The notes under the pieces: generated by a model | Database searches by the model: none | Seen by the model: the letters and a program-made list of their open reading frames with translations, nothing else | What the model was told of the DNA's origin: nothing | From: Rhizobacter sp. Root1221 | GTDB taxonomy: Bacteria; Pseudomonadota; Gammaproteobacteria; Burkholderiales; Burkholderiaceae_C | Length of the DNA: 64,000 bases | NCBI RefSeq assembly: GCF_001425785.1 | Contig: NZ_LMDI01000023.1 | Span: 165,633 to 229,632, forward strand | Direction of reading: 5' to 3' | Position numbers and translations under genes: made by a program | Shown: positions 50,830-59,879 of the stretch, piece after piece | Layout of the letters: each line of letters opens with the position of its first letter | Position numbering within the stretch: the stretch's first letter is position 1

Positions 50830-52080
50830 GTGTTCGTTCCGGCCCTGAGCCCCACGACACCCGAAGGTATGGCGCGCCCCGCAATCCTCTTAGTCACGTA
50901 CATCTCTCCGCTGCAGAAGTGGGGCTCGGCCCACCGGTCCAGGCTGCTGATCGACGCCCTGAGCCGTCACGGCAACGTGGAGGTGCTGGCGCTCAGCTTC
51001 GGCGCGCCCGAGGCCGAACACGGCCGGGTCACCGAGGCCCGGCTGGGCACCACCCGGGTGGTCGACCTCCAGATCCACAGCAAGGGCATCGCCCGCGCGC
51101 CGCGGTTCGACGTGGTGTCGCACGAACTCACCCGGGAAGTCATGAAACACGTGGACCTGGCGGCCTACGATCTGATCGTCAGCCGCTACATCCGCCCGGC
51201 CATGAAACTCGCCCTGCCCGCCCACGTGCCCGTGATCGTCGACTTCGACGACGCGCTGTACGAGCCGCCGTGGAAGGCCCTGCAGGGCCTCAAGCAATGG
51301 GTGGGCGCCTGGTTGCGGGTGTTCAACGACCGCGTGATCGTGCGCGCCCGCCTCAAGACCGCCCCCCACCGCGGGCGCCACTACTTCTTCTGCCGCCAGG
51401 CCGAACGCGAGGTGTTCCCCGCGCTCGCGAGTTCGGTGCTGCCCAACCTGCCCCCGCGCCCGGCGCGGGTGGGGCCACCCGATTTCACGCCGCCGCCGTC
51501 GCCGGCCCTGATGTTCATCGGCCTGCTCGACTACATGCCGAACGAGGACGCCGTCGACTGGTTCCTCGGGTCGGTGTGGCCGCTCGTGCGCCGCGAGGTG
51601 CCCGCCGCCCGCTTCCTGCTGGCCGGTTCCGCCTCGGCCGACCGGGCCGAACGCTGGTCGCGGGTGGAAGGGGTCGACGTGCTCGGCTTCGTGGACGACC
51701 TGGGCCAGACCTACGCACGCGCCACTGCCAGCATCGTGCCCATGCGGTCTGGCGCCGGCACCAACGTGAAGGCGCTCGAGCCGCTGTTCTACGGCCGCCC
51801 CGTGATCGCCACGTCACTGGTCATCAGCGGCTACCGCGGCCTTGTCGACCTGAACGACGTGGTGCTCACCGCCGATGAACCCGCCGCCTTCGCCGCGCAT
51901 TGCATCTCGCTGCTGAAAAACCCGCAACGCGCCGCGGAACTGGCCCGCCTGGGCCACGACCGCGTCGACAAGACCCTGGATTTTTCGCTGTTTTCCTCGA
52001 TCGTCGACAAAGCCGTCAGCCACGAACTGGCCGGCCGAGCCGTCGATCCTTCTTCCCGCATCGCTGACCGAGCCGCTTGA
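50830..52080 (+). CDS. Glycosyltransferase (GT4-like)
   Basis: The product (416 residues from the GTG at 50830) has a GT-B fold. The core starts ILLVTYISPLQKWGSAHRSRLLIDAL, and the C-terminal half has the nucleotide-sugar binding pattern LMFIGLLDYMPNEDAVDWFL and PMRSGAGTNVKALEPLFYGRPVIAT (about residues 310-335). The start is uncertain: the GTG at 50830 has GGAAGGG but short spacing, an ATG at 50869 gives a shorter and natural N terminus, and a GTG at 50782 is also in frame. It opens the surface-polysaccharide cluster; donor and acceptor are unknown. Confidence 0.85.
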   Translation: MFVPALSPTTPEGMARPAILLVTYISPLQKWGSAHRSRLLIDALSRHGNVEVLALSFGAPEAEHGRVTEARLGTTRVVDLQIHSKGIARAPRFDVVSHELTREVMKHVDLAAYDLIVSRYIRPAMKLALPAHVPVIVDFDDALYEPPWKALQGLKQWVGAWLRVFNDRVIVRARLKTAPHRGRHYFFCRQAEREVFPALASSVLPNLPPRPARVGPPDFTPPPSPALMFIGLLDYMPNEDAVDWFLGSVWPLVRREVPAARFLLAGSASADRAERWSRVEGVDVLGFVDDLGQTYARATASIVPMRSGAGTNVKALEPLFYGRPVIATSLVISGYRGLVDLNDVVLTADEPAAFAAHCISLLKNPQRAAELARLGHDRVDKTLDFSLFSSIVDKAVSHELAGRAVDPSSRIADRAA

Positions 52081-52081
52081 C

Positions 52082-53122
52082 ATGCGAAACACCTTCACCG
52101 AACCCGGCGGCATGCCCGCCCAAGGCCCCGCCACCTCCTCGCGGGCCGCCGACCACAACATGCAGAAGATGACCCGCGTGGCGCTGCTCGACACCAGCGT
52201 CACCAGCCAGAACCTCGGCGACCAGATCATCACCGAGGCCTCGCAGGGGGTCATCGACGAGCTGTTCCCGGACGCCTTCCTCGTCAAGCTCGCCACGCAT
52301 GAGTTCCATCTGTGGGAGTCGTACCGGGTGATGAACGACTGCGACTACGTGTTCGTGGGCGGATCCAACCTGCTCAAGTCGAGCATGATCCGCAGGAACC
52401 AGTGGAAGCTGTCCATCCTCGATTACTTCTATCGCAAGCCCGCCATCCTGCTCGGCTGCGGGTGGCACTACTACGAGAAGGCGCCCGCGAAACACGCGTC
52501 GCTGATGCTGCGCAAGATCCTGTCGCCGCACCACGCCCACTCGGTGCGTGACCAGTACTCGAAGTCGCAGCTCGACACCTGCCCCATCCCGCAAGTGCTC
52601 AATACCGCCTGCGTGACGATGTGGAACCTCACACCCGAACACTGCGCCGCCATCCCAACCGAAAAGGCCGACACGGTGGTGGCCACGCTCACCGGCTACC
52701 ACCCTGACCCGGTGGCCGACGGCGCCATGATCGACCTGCTCTGCAAGTCGTACAAGAACGTGCACTTCTGGGTGCAACAGACGGAAGACTTCGAATACGC
52801 CCAGAAGCTCGCCAACGGCCGCGTGAAGTTCCTGCAGCCTTCGCTCAAGGCCTACACGCGTTTCCTGGCCGAGAACCACACCGACTACGTGGGCTCGCGC
52901 CTGCACGGCGGCATGCGCGCGCTGCAGATGGGCCGCCGCAGCCTCATCCTCGCCATCGACAACCGCGCCACCGAGATCTCGCGCGACACCGGCCTGCCGG
53001 TGATCGAACGCAGGGAGATCGACGCCATCGGCCGCTGGATCAACGGGCCCACGCCCACGGCCATCCGCCTCCCCACGGCCGCCATCGAGGCGTGGAAAGC
53101 CCAGTTCAGGCGCCCGGCCTGA
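52082..53122 (+). CDS. Polysaccharide pyruvyl transferase-family protein
   Basis: This 346-residue protein shows the pyruvyl-transferase (WcaK/CsaB/GumL-like) pattern: RVALLDTSVTSQNLGDQIITEAS (about residue 31), DYVFVGGSNLL (about 88), GCGWHYYEK (about 122) and the late YVGSRLHGGMRALQMGRRSLILAIDNRA (about 271-298). Such enzymes add ketal pyruvate to sugars of exopolysaccharides, although some relatives are glycosyltransferases. The first ATG (52082, 1 bp after the upstream stop) has no clear ribosome-binding site. ATGs at 52160 and 52169, just before the conserved core, are alternatives. Confidence 0.85.
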   Translation: MRNTFTEPGGMPAQGPATSSRAADHNMQKMTRVALLDTSVTSQNLGDQIITEASQGVIDELFPDAFLVKLATHEFHLWESYRVMNDCDYVFVGGSNLLKSSMIRRNQWKLSILDYFYRKPAILLGCGWHYYEKAPAKHASLMLRKILSPHHAHSVRDQYSKSQLDTCPIPQVLNTACVTMWNLTPEHCAAIPTEKADTVVATLTGYHPDPVADGAMIDLLCKSYKNVHFWVQQTEDFEYAQKLANGRVKFLQPSLKAYTRFLAENHTDYVGSRLHGGMRALQMGRRSLILAIDNRATEISRDTGLPVIERREIDAIGRWINGPTPTAIRLPTAAIEAWKAQFRRPA

Positions 53123-53144
53123 GTCATTTGCGCACTGTCTTCCC

Positions 53145-54599
53145 ATGGCGAGTTCATCCCCCAAGGCCGCACGCTCGCTGATCTGGACCGGGCTCGAGAG
53201 CATCGGTTTGTCCGGCGTGTCCTTCGTCACGCTGGTGGTCCTGGCGCGTTATGTGTCGCCCGCCGATTTCGGCGTGGCGTCGATGGCGCTCGCCGTGATC
53301 CAGCTGCTGGGCATCCCGCTCGAAATGGGCTTCCACGACGCGCTGGTGCAAAAGAAAGACGCCGACAAGCTGCACTTCAGCACCGCGTTCGTGGCCACCA
53401 CCAGCCTCGGCGTACTGCTGTGTGCGCTGTGCTGGTTGTGTGCCGACCTGTTCTCGCAGATGGTGCACGATCCGATGGGGGGCGAGGTGCTCAAGTGGAT
53501 GAGCCTGAGCCTGCCCGCCACGGGCATCGGCTCGGCGGTGGTCGCCTGGCAGCGGCGCGAGTTCCAGTTCCGCAGCCTCGCGGTGCGGTCGCTCGTCGCC
53601 CGCTTGTTGGCAGCCGCCATCGCCATCGCGATGGCGATGCTCGGCACCGGCGTCTGGAGCCTGGTGGCCCAGCAGGTGCTGATGGTGGGCCTGTCCACCG
53701 CAACGCTGTGGGCACTGTCGGACTTCCGGCCCAGCATCGCGTTCTCGCGCACGCACTTCATGGAACTCGCCCGGTTCGGGGCCAAGGCCACCGCGTCGTT
53801 GCTGCTGGTGTTCTCGATCCAGCGCGTGTTCATGCTGCTGGTGGGCACGCGGTTCGGCCCTGAGCAGGCAGGCCACCTGAACCTCGCGTTCCGCGCGGTG
53901 GACATGCTCCGCGACCTGATGGGGCAGGCCGTCTCGCAACTCGCGCTGCCGCTGTTCTCGCGGCACCAGGACAACCGCCCCGTGTTGTTCGAGAAGTTCG
54001 GGGCCGCCGTCACGCTGACGTGCGGACTGGCGATGCCGGTGTTCGCCGTGTTCGCCGCCTGCGCGCCAGAGGTGGTCGCCGTGGTCTTCGGGCCCAAGTG
54101 GGTACCCGCCATTCCGTACATCGTGGTGCTCGCGCTGCTGACGTTCCAATCGTTCGCGCGCATGTTCGCGAGCCCGCTGATGTCGTCGCTCGGGTACCCT
54201 CAATACTCCATTCCGTCGCAGATCATGCAGATGAGCATCATCGCCGCCGGGATGCTGACCATCGGCGGCACCTCCACCGACGCCGCCATGGGCGTGTGGG
54301 TGTTCCGTGCGATGGCCGTCACGCCCATCGACATGTGGCGCATGAAGCGCACCATCGGCCTGGGCTTCGGCGCCCAGATCCCGAACGCGGCCCGCACGCT
54401 GCTGATCGCGCTGCTGGCCGCGGCGGCCGCCAAGGCCGTGGGCCTCTGGGTGGTACCCGGGCTGCCGGCGCTGCCCCGACTCGTTGCCATGGCCGCCACC
54501 GGTGGCCTGCTGTACATCGCCATGAGCGTGACCCTGAACCGGCCCTTCACCGGCCGGCTGTTCGACATGGCACGCACGTTCCGCGTGGCCCGGGCCTGA
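53145..54599 (+). CDS. Polysaccharide flippase (Wzx/WzxC-like, MATE-fold)
   Basis: The 484-residue membrane protein has about 12 to 14 hydrophobic segments. Its N terminus resembles WzxC/AmsL-type exporters (SLIWTGLESIGLSGVSFVTLVVLARYVSPADFGVASMALAVIQL), and FGPEQAGHLNLAFRAVDM lies midway (about residue 240). It would flip lipid-linked oligosaccharide repeat units across the inner membrane. It follows the pyruvyl-transferase gene by 22 bp and belongs to the same transcript. No Wzy polymerase is recognised in the window. Confidence 0.9.
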   Translation: MASSSPKAARSLIWTGLESIGLSGVSFVTLVVLARYVSPADFGVASMALAVIQLLGIPLEMGFHDALVQKKDADKLHFSTAFVATTSLGVLLCALCWLCADLFSQMVHDPMGGEVLKWMSLSLPATGIGSAVVAWQRREFQFRSLAVRSLVARLLAAAIAIAMAMLGTGVWSLVAQQVLMVGLSTATLWALSDFRPSIAFSRTHFMELARFGAKATASLLLVFSIQRVFMLLVGTRFGPEQAGHLNLAFRAVDMLRDLMGQAVSQLALPLFSRHQDNRPVLFEKFGAAVTLTCGLAMPVFAVFAACAPEVVAVVFGPKWVPAIPYIVVLALLTFQSFARMFASPLMSSLGYPQYSIPSQIMQMSIIAAGMLTIGGTSTDAAMGVWVFRAMAVTPIDMWRMKRTIGLGFGAQIPNAARTLLIALLAAAAAKAVGLWVVPGLPALPRLVAMAATGGLLYIAMSVTLNRPFTGRLFDMARTFRVARA

Positions 54600-54637
54600 T
54601 TTGCCCGCCACCGACGCCCATGACAAGGACCTTGAAC

Positions 54638-55861
54638 ATGCAGCCATCCGGACAGCAGATGTCCTTCGAGCTGGCCAGCGAACCTGCCCCGCCCGGCAGC
54701 GACACGGCCTCGACGCCCGGCCGGACCACGTCCTCGCGGCCGCCCACCTGGCTCTTCATCGACCTCGCCCCGGAGTTCGGTGGCCACGAGGTGATGCTGC
54801 TGCGCTGGATCGAATCGCTCCAGCGCCAGGGTGACGTCGAGCCGCTGCTCGTGTGTGCGAAGGGCTCCCGCCTGGCCACGCTCGGCGCGGCCCAGGTGCA
54901 CACCGTCGAGGTCGAACTGGCGCACGGCGGCCGCGTCAATCGCATCGTGAAGTTCGCGCAGTTCATGCGCCAGCTGTACGCGTTGAAGCGCGCTCACCGG
55001 CCCGCCCGGGCCGTGGTGGCAGAAGGATGCCTGATGGCGCAGCGCCATGGCCTCTTCGCGGCTCGCGCGCTGGGCCTGCGCCCCGTGTTGTACGTGCCGC
55101 TCGTGTCGAGCTTCGAGAACATGGGCGTTTCCGACGGCGCCCGGCTCGACCGCAAGGTGCGGGGCTTCTACCGCAAGCTGCCCGAGGCGTGGCTCACCAT
55201 CACGGCGCAGCAGGCGGCAGAACTGCGCGACTGGTCGGGCGTGGAGCAACCCGTGTTCTGCCTGCCCAACACCGTGTCGGGCGCGTTCGAAACGCCGGAC
55301 ACCCCCGCGCCGCCCGAACCGGGCCCGGTTCGGGCGCTGGTGCTCGGCCGACTGGAACCCTTCCAGAAGGGCCTCGACCGCCTGCTCGACCACCTGGTGG
55401 CCCATCCCGCGATCGGCCGCGACGTGCATGTCTCGTTCGTCGGCGAAGGCCCGTACCTGCCCACGCTGCAAGCCGCGCTGCGCGACCACCCCGGGCTCTC
55501 CGGCAGGGTGACGCTGGAGGGCTGGCAGGACGCCGCCACCGCGCTCGCCAACCACGACGTGCTGCTGATGGCCTCGCGTTTCGAGGGGGTGCCGCTGGTG
55601 ATGCTGGAGGCCATGGCATCCGGCGTGCCGGTGGTGGCCACCGACATGCCCGGCACGCGGCCGTACCTGCCCGAATCCTGCCTGTTCGAGTTCGGCGATT
55701 TCGACCGCGCGTTCCAGATCGTGCGCGCCCTGCGTGACGAACCCGGCCTGCGCGACACCGTCGTGTTGCACAACCGCGAGGCCTTCGCGGCACAGGCCTC
55801 GCCCGCGGCTTTCGAGGACGGCGTGCGCCGCCTGACCGCTGAACTGAACGCCCTGGACTGA
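54638..55861 (+). CDS. Glycosyltransferase family 4 protein
   Basis: The 407-residue GT-B enzyme has a disordered N-terminal 35 residues, a first Rossmann half (LFIDLAPEFGGHEVMLLRWIESL, about residue 40) and the second half with ALVLGRLEPFQKGLDRLLDHL (about 232) and the GT4 nucleotide-sugar motif RFEGVPLVMLEAMASGVPVVATDMPG (about 310-335, with the E-x7-E glutamates). The ATG at 54638 has AAGGAC 8 bp upstream and is preferred over the ATG at 54620. It follows the flippase by 38 bp. Sugar specificity unknown. Confidence 0.9.
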   Translation: MQPSGQQMSFELASEPAPPGSDTASTPGRTTSSRPPTWLFIDLAPEFGGHEVMLLRWIESLQRQGDVEPLLVCAKGSRLATLGAAQVHTVEVELAHGGRVNRIVKFAQFMRQLYALKRAHRPARAVVAEGCLMAQRHGLFAARALGLRPVLYVPLVSSFENMGVSDGARLDRKVRGFYRKLPEAWLTITAQQAAELRDWSGVEQPVFCLPNTVSGAFETPDTPAPPEPGPVRALVLGRLEPFQKGLDRLLDHLVAHPAIGRDVHVSFVGEGPYLPTLQAALRDHPGLSGRVTLEGWQDAATALANHDVLLMASRFEGVPLVMLEAMASGVPVVATDMPGTRPYLPESCLFEFGDFDRAFQIVRALRDEPGLRDTVVLHNREAFAAQASPAAFEDGVRRLTAELNALD

Positions 55862-55869
55862 ACCTCACC

Positions 55870-56610
55870 ATGCGATCCACCCTGCTCCTGCTGGCGGCCC
55901 TGTGGCTTGGCGCCGGCACCGTGTCGGCCCAACCGGCCGAGCCGGCCTCCGGCCCCACCCCCTACCCGGCCTCCGCCAAGGACTGGCCCGGCCAGGGCGC
56001 CATCCGCGTGTTCGGCTGGATGACCGAGAACCGCAAGGCCTTCTGGCAGGACCGCGAGCGCAAGCAAGGCAGCATCGTGTTTGCCGGCGACTCGCTGATC
56101 GGCGGCTGGGGCTCGATGGCCAAGGACTTCCCCGACCTGAAGGTGGCTAACCGCGGCATCGGCGGCGAGGTGACCCGCGGCTTGCTGTTCCGCTTCCAGG
56201 AAGACGTGCTCGACCTGCACCCGAAGGCCATCGTGCTGCTGTCCGGCAGCAACGACCTGAGTGCGCTGCAGGACCCGAAACAATCGCGTGCCAACCTCAC
56301 CGCGGTGCTGGACCTGGCGCAGCGCCAGGCGCCCGGCGTGCCCATCGTGTTGTGCACCATCCCGCCGCGCCAGCATGCGCAGGCCCCGGTGGAACCGGCC
56401 AAGCTGGCCGAGCTGAACAAGCTGATCGCCTCGCTCGCCGAAGGCCGCCCCAACGTCAAGGTGCTCGACTTGCACGCGCTGCTGGCCGAGCCCGACGGTT
56501 CACCGCATCTCGACTATTTCGCACAAGACAAGCTCCACTTGTCGGCCGCCGGTTTCCAGCGCTTCCGTGAAGCCCTGGCGCCGCTGCTTCGGAAACTGAA
56601 CGCGAGCTGA
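55870..56610 (+). CDS. Secreted SGNH/GDSL hydrolase
   Basis: The 246-residue precursor has a signal peptide (LLLLAALWLGAGTVSA, cleavage about residue 20). The SGNH blocks are present: block I IVFAGDSLIGGW (nucleophile Ser about 74), block II glycine in NRGIGGEVTRG, block III LLSGSNDLS (Asn about 120) and block V DKLHLSAAG (Asp-x-x-His about 222). It resembles periplasmic esterases that trim or transfer acyl groups on surface glycans, and it sits directly before an MBOAT acyltransferase gene, which supports that role. Confidence 0.9.
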   Translation: MRSTLLLLAALWLGAGTVSAQPAEPASGPTPYPASAKDWPGQGAIRVFGWMTENRKAFWQDRERKQGSIVFAGDSLIGGWGSMAKDFPDLKVANRGIGGEVTRGLLFRFQEDVLDLHPKAIVLLSGSNDLSALQDPKQSRANLTAVLDLAQRQAPGVPIVLCTIPPRQHAQAPVEPAKLAELNKLIASLAEGRPNVKVLDLHALLAEPDGSPHLDYFAQDKLHLSAAGFQRFREALAPLLRKLNAS

Positions 56611-56621
56611 GGAGGAGGCCC

Positions 56622-58061
56622 ATGGCATTCACATCCCTGACCTTCATCGCGTTCATCGCCGCCGTCGTGCTGCTGACGAGCCTGATGCCGTCGCCCGGCG
56701 GGCGCAGCGGCGTGCTCCTGGTGGCCAACCTGGTCTTCATCGGCAGCTACGTCACCAGCGCCGAGCAGGTGGCTCCGCTGGCCGCGTTCCTCGTGTTGTG
56801 CTTCGTGCTGATCGAGGCGGTCCGTCGCAGCCGGTCGTCGGCGGTGCTGGGCCTCGGGCTCGCGGTGGCCATCGGCACGTTCATCGTGCTGAAGAAGTTC
56901 AGCTTCCTCGGTGACACCCTGGCCCTGCCGTTCCCGTACCTGATCGTGGGCCTGTCGTACATCCTCTTCCGCGTGCTGCACCTGATGATCGACGCGCGCC
57001 AGGGCGAGCTCGACCGGCCGGTGTCGCCGCTGCAGTTCTTCAACTACACCTGCAACTTCCTCGCGTTCAACGCGGGCCCCATCCAGCGTTACCAGGACCA
57101 CGCCGCCAACAGCGCCCGGCCGCTCGCCCTCGACGAGGACAAGGTGTACCGCGCGTTCGCCCGCGTGATCAAGGGGTTCGTGAAGGTGGGCGTGGTATCG
57201 GCCATCTTCAACTACCTGTTCGAGAACATGTCGGCCCGGCTGCTGGACCCCGCGGCCCACCCCGCCGTGCCGGTGCTCGGGGCCATGGCGGTGGCCGCCG
57301 CGGTGTTCTACACGGTGTACCTCTACGCCAACTTCGCCGGCTACATGGACATCGTGATCGGCGTGGGCACGCTCATCGGCCAGGACGTGCCCGAGAACTT
57401 CAACCAGCCGTTCCTCGCGCGCAACTTCCTCGACTTCTGGTCGCGCTGGCACATGACGCTGTCGGACTGGTTCAAGACCTACCTGTTCAACCCGCTGCTG
57501 AAGGTACTGGCCACCCGGTTCACGTCGCCCAGGTCGGGGCCGTACCTCGGTGTCATCGCCTTTTTCGTGACGTTCCTCGTGATGGGCGTGTGGCACGGCA
57601 CCACGGCTGTGTTCGTCGTCTACGGCCTCCTGATGGGCGCCGGTGCCAGCATCAACAAGCTGTGGCAGGTGTTCATGACCCAGCGCTTCGGCAAGAAACG
57701 CTACAAGGCCCTCGGCGAGAAGACCCTGGCCATTGGCCTCGCACGCGGCATGACCCTCTCGTACTTCGCGCTCGCGCTGTCGTGCCTGTGGCTCGACATG
57801 CCGCAACTCGCGGGCCTCGTGCAGCGCCTGGGGGTGCTGGGCCTGCTGGCCTGCTATGCCGGGCTGTCGGTGGCCGCGGGCATCGCGTTCCTCGCGTGGG
57901 ACGCCGTGGTGGCGTTGCTGCAGTCCGTGCGACCCGGCGTGACGGGCGTATCCAACGGTGTGATTGTCCGCAACCTCGCGCTCGCGTTGCAGATACTCGT
58001 GATCCTCACGGTCGCCTCGTTTTTCCACAAGGCGCCCGAGTTCGTCTACCGGGCCTTCTGA
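56622..58061 (+). CDS. MBOAT-family O-acyltransferase (AlgI/DltB-like)
   Basis: The 479-residue integral membrane enzyme has about 10 to 12 helices and MBOAT hallmarks: PLQFFNYTCNFLAFNAGPIQRYQD (about 130), FNQPFLARNFLDFWSRWHMTLSDWFKTYLFNPLL (about 260-293) and the catalytic histidine in LVMGVWHGTTAVFVVYG (about residue 326). Such proteins pass acyl groups across the membrane to polysaccharides, with an SGNH partner acting outside. A GAGGAGG ribosome-binding site precedes the ATG. The stop is adjacent to the start of the SGNH-like gene, forming an AlgI/AlgJ or DltB/DltD-type pair. Confidence 0.93.
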   Translation: MAFTSLTFIAFIAAVVLLTSLMPSPGGRSGVLLVANLVFIGSYVTSAEQVAPLAAFLVLCFVLIEAVRRSRSSAVLGLGLAVAIGTFIVLKKFSFLGDTLALPFPYLIVGLSYILFRVLHLMIDARQGELDRPVSPLQFFNYTCNFLAFNAGPIQRYQDHAANSARPLALDEDKVYRAFARVIKGFVKVGVVSAIFNYLFENMSARLLDPAAHPAVPVLGAMAVAAAVFYTVYLYANFAGYMDIVIGVGTLIGQDVPENFNQPFLARNFLDFWSRWHMTLSDWFKTYLFNPLLKVLATRFTSPRSGPYLGVIAFFVTFLVMGVWHGTTAVFVVYGLLMGAGASINKLWQVFMTQRFGKKRYKALGEKTLAIGLARGMTLSYFALALSCLWLDMPQLAGLVQRLGVLGLLACYAGLSVAAGIAFLAWDAVVALLQSVRPGVTGVSNGVIVRNLALALQILVILTVASFFHKAPEFVYRAF

Positions 58062-59147
58062 ATGAAGCTGATCCTCAAACAGACCGCGCTGCTGATCGGC
58101 GCCATGGTGGCCCTGTACGGCGCCGCACTGGCCTTGAGCCTGTTGCTCGTGCCACGCGCCCAGCTCGGCCAGCGGCTCGACGCCGGCCAGGCCACCCAAT
58201 CGCTCTACATGACCGAGCCGAAGTACGTGTTCCTTGCACGCGGCCAGCTCAACACCCCGTCCGACAAGCTGCTGCTGGTGGGCGCGTCCAACATGCAGGC
58301 GGGCTTCCGCCAGGCGCAGATGCAGGCCCAGCTGCCACAGGCCGAGGTGCACAACCTGTCGGTGGGGGGCTCCAACATCACGCAGGTGGGCCAGATCGTC
58401 GACCTCGTGCGTGAAGTGCAGTCACCCGAGGTGCGCCGCCACAACACCTTCGTGATCGGCCTCTGGTACGGCCTGTTCGCCGACGACAAGGCCCGCTGGT
58501 ACACGGAAGACCGCCATGCCGGCGACACCGACATCGACATCGAGCGCTACCGCTACGGCTTCTACCGCCGCACGGCCCACGGGCCGGCGCCGGTGCTGCC
58601 GCCCGAACGCCTCGACTGGGGCGTGGTGCTGATCCACCCGTACCTCGTGCTCGACCGCACGGCCCGCGACCTCACCCGCTCGCTGCGCAGCTACCTCGCC
58701 GCCAAGCCGAAGGTCATCACCGACGAACAGCGCAACGCCACCGTGATCAGCGAAGCCGAACGGCAGAAGTACCTCGCGTTCTGGCGCACGTACATGGGCT
58801 CGGCCCAGACGCTGAACGACGCGCCATTCCTCGTGCTCGAGGGCACCGTCGAGCAGATCCTCGCCGACGGCGGCCGCGTGGTGCTGGTGGACATGCCCAT
58901 CCCCGCGTGGCACGCGCAGGGCGCCGTGCTGCAGGCCGACTACCGCCGCCGCGTGGACCCGTTGCTCGCCCGCCTGAAGGCCCGCCCGGGCGTGAAGGTG
59001 GTGCCGGCCTTCGGCACCGAAGACGACGACTTCAGCGACGAGGTTCACCCGAAACCCCGCGTGACGAACCTGTGGGCGCAACGCCTGGCCACCGCCGTGG
59101 CGGCCGACGTCTTGCCCCCTGGCACCCAGGCGGCCAGTGCCAACTGA
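58062..59147 (+). CDS. Membrane-anchored SGNH-like protein, MBOAT partner
   Basis: The 361-residue protein has one N-terminal membrane helix (LIGAMVALYGAALALSLLLV) and a periplasmic domain with degenerate SGNH blocks: LLLVGASNMQAGFRQ (Ser at the nucleophile position, about residue 72), VGGSNITQV, and DEVHPK near the end (Asp and His, about 327-330). This fits DltD/AlgX/AlgJ-type acyl-transfer partners, and the gene begins immediately after the MBOAT stop with no gap. I do not recognise a specific subfamily. It probably completes acylation of the exported glycan. Confidence 0.8.
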   Translation: MKLILKQTALLIGAMVALYGAALALSLLLVPRAQLGQRLDAGQATQSLYMTEPKYVFLARGQLNTPSDKLLLVGASNMQAGFRQAQMQAQLPQAEVHNLSVGGSNITQVGQIVDLVREVQSPEVRRHNTFVIGLWYGLFADDKARWYTEDRHAGDTDIDIERYRYGFYRRTAHGPAPVLPPERLDWGVVLIHPYLVLDRTARDLTRSLRSYLAAKPKVITDEQRNATVISEAERQKYLAFWRTYMGSAQTLNDAPFLVLEGTVEQILADGGRVVLVDMPIPAWHAQGAVLQADYRRRVDPLLARLKARPGVKVVPAFGTEDDDFSDEVHPKPRVTNLWAQRLATAVAADVLPPGTQAASAN

Positions 59148-59190
59148 GCCGCACCGACCCCACGACAACACCGCTGCGAGAGAGAACCCC

Positions 59191-59439
59191 ATGTCCAACG
59201 AAGCCATCTACGCCAAGCTGACTGCCCTGTTCCACGACGTGTTCGACGACGACACGATCCAGGTCACCCCCGAACTCACCGCCGACGACGTGGACGAGTG
59301 GGACAGCCTCAGCCACATCCGCCTGGTGCTCGCCGTGGAGAAGCAGTTCGGCCTGAAGTTCTCGGCCGCCGAAGTGGGCCGCCTGAAAAACGTGGGCGAA
59401 TTCGTCGCGCTGATCGAAGCGAAAGCCACCACCGCCTGA
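59191..59439 (+). CDS. Acyl carrier protein
   Basis: The 82-residue acidic protein has the four-helix ACP pattern and the phosphopantetheine site DSL (EWDSLSHIRLVLAVEKQF, Ser about residue 37). It diverges from fatty-acid AcpP and resembles ACPs found with FkbH-like enzymes in polysaccharide and polyketide clusters. An AGAGAGAA ribosome-binding site precedes the ATG at 59191. It is followed 2 bp later by the MaoC gene and is probably loaded by the FkbH-like enzyme downstream. Confidence 0.93.
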   Translation: MSNEAIYAKLTALFHDVFDDDTIQVTPELTADDVDEWDSLSHIRLVLAVEKQFGLKFSAAEVGRLKNVGEFVALIEAKATTA

Positions 59440-59441
59440 CC

Positions 59442-59879
59442 ATGGACACGCTCGTGCCCGACACCGCCCAGGTGCTGACGCTCGCCGACCTGCAGGAAGG
59501 ACAGCGCGCCACCGTCGATTTCACCGTGACGCCCGCGCAGATGCAGGCGTTTGCCGAACTCTCCGGCGACTTCAACCCGCTGCACACCGACGACACGTTC
59601 GCGCGGGGCAAGAAGTTCGACGGCGCCGTGGTGTACGGCGCCTTGCTGATCGCCAAGGTATCGCAGCTGATCGGCATGCGGCTGCCGGGCCGCGACAGCG
59701 TGTGGGCCAGCATCGCCATGGACTTCCGCAGGCCACTCTTCGTGAACCAGCCGGCGCAGGTGGAAGGCACCGTGGCCGAGGTGTCCACGTCCACCGGCAT
59801 GGTGGTGCTGACCCTCGTGGTCCGCGCGAACGGCAAGACCTTGGCCAAGGGCCGTGCGGAGGTGATCCTTGTTGCCTGA
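59442..59879 (+). CDS. MaoC-like hot-dog dehydratase/hydratase
   Basis: The 145-residue protein has a single hot-dog fold with the hydratase-2 motif FAELSGDFNPLHTDDTFARGKKF (catalytic Asp and His about residues 44-49) and the second strand YGALLIAKVSQLIG. (R)-specific enoyl-ACP/CoA hydratases of this type interconvert 3-hydroxyacyl and enoyl thioesters. It lies between the ACP and SDR genes and overlaps the SDR start by 11 bp, so the three probably act on the same ACP-bound acyl group. Confidence 0.9.
   Translation: MDTLVPDTAQVLTLADLQEGQRATVDFTVTPAQMQAFAELSGDFNPLHTDDTFARGKKFDGAVVYGALLIAKVSQLIGMRLPGRDSVWASIAMDFRRPLFVNQPAQVEGTVAEVSTSTGMVVLTLVVRANGKTLAKGRAEVILVA

Noticed and set aside
56514..58352. 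A 612-codon minus-strand open frame opposite the MBOAT gene
   Set aside because: Antisense shadow; charged low-complexity product with no start signal, while the plus strand encodes a typical MBOAT protein.
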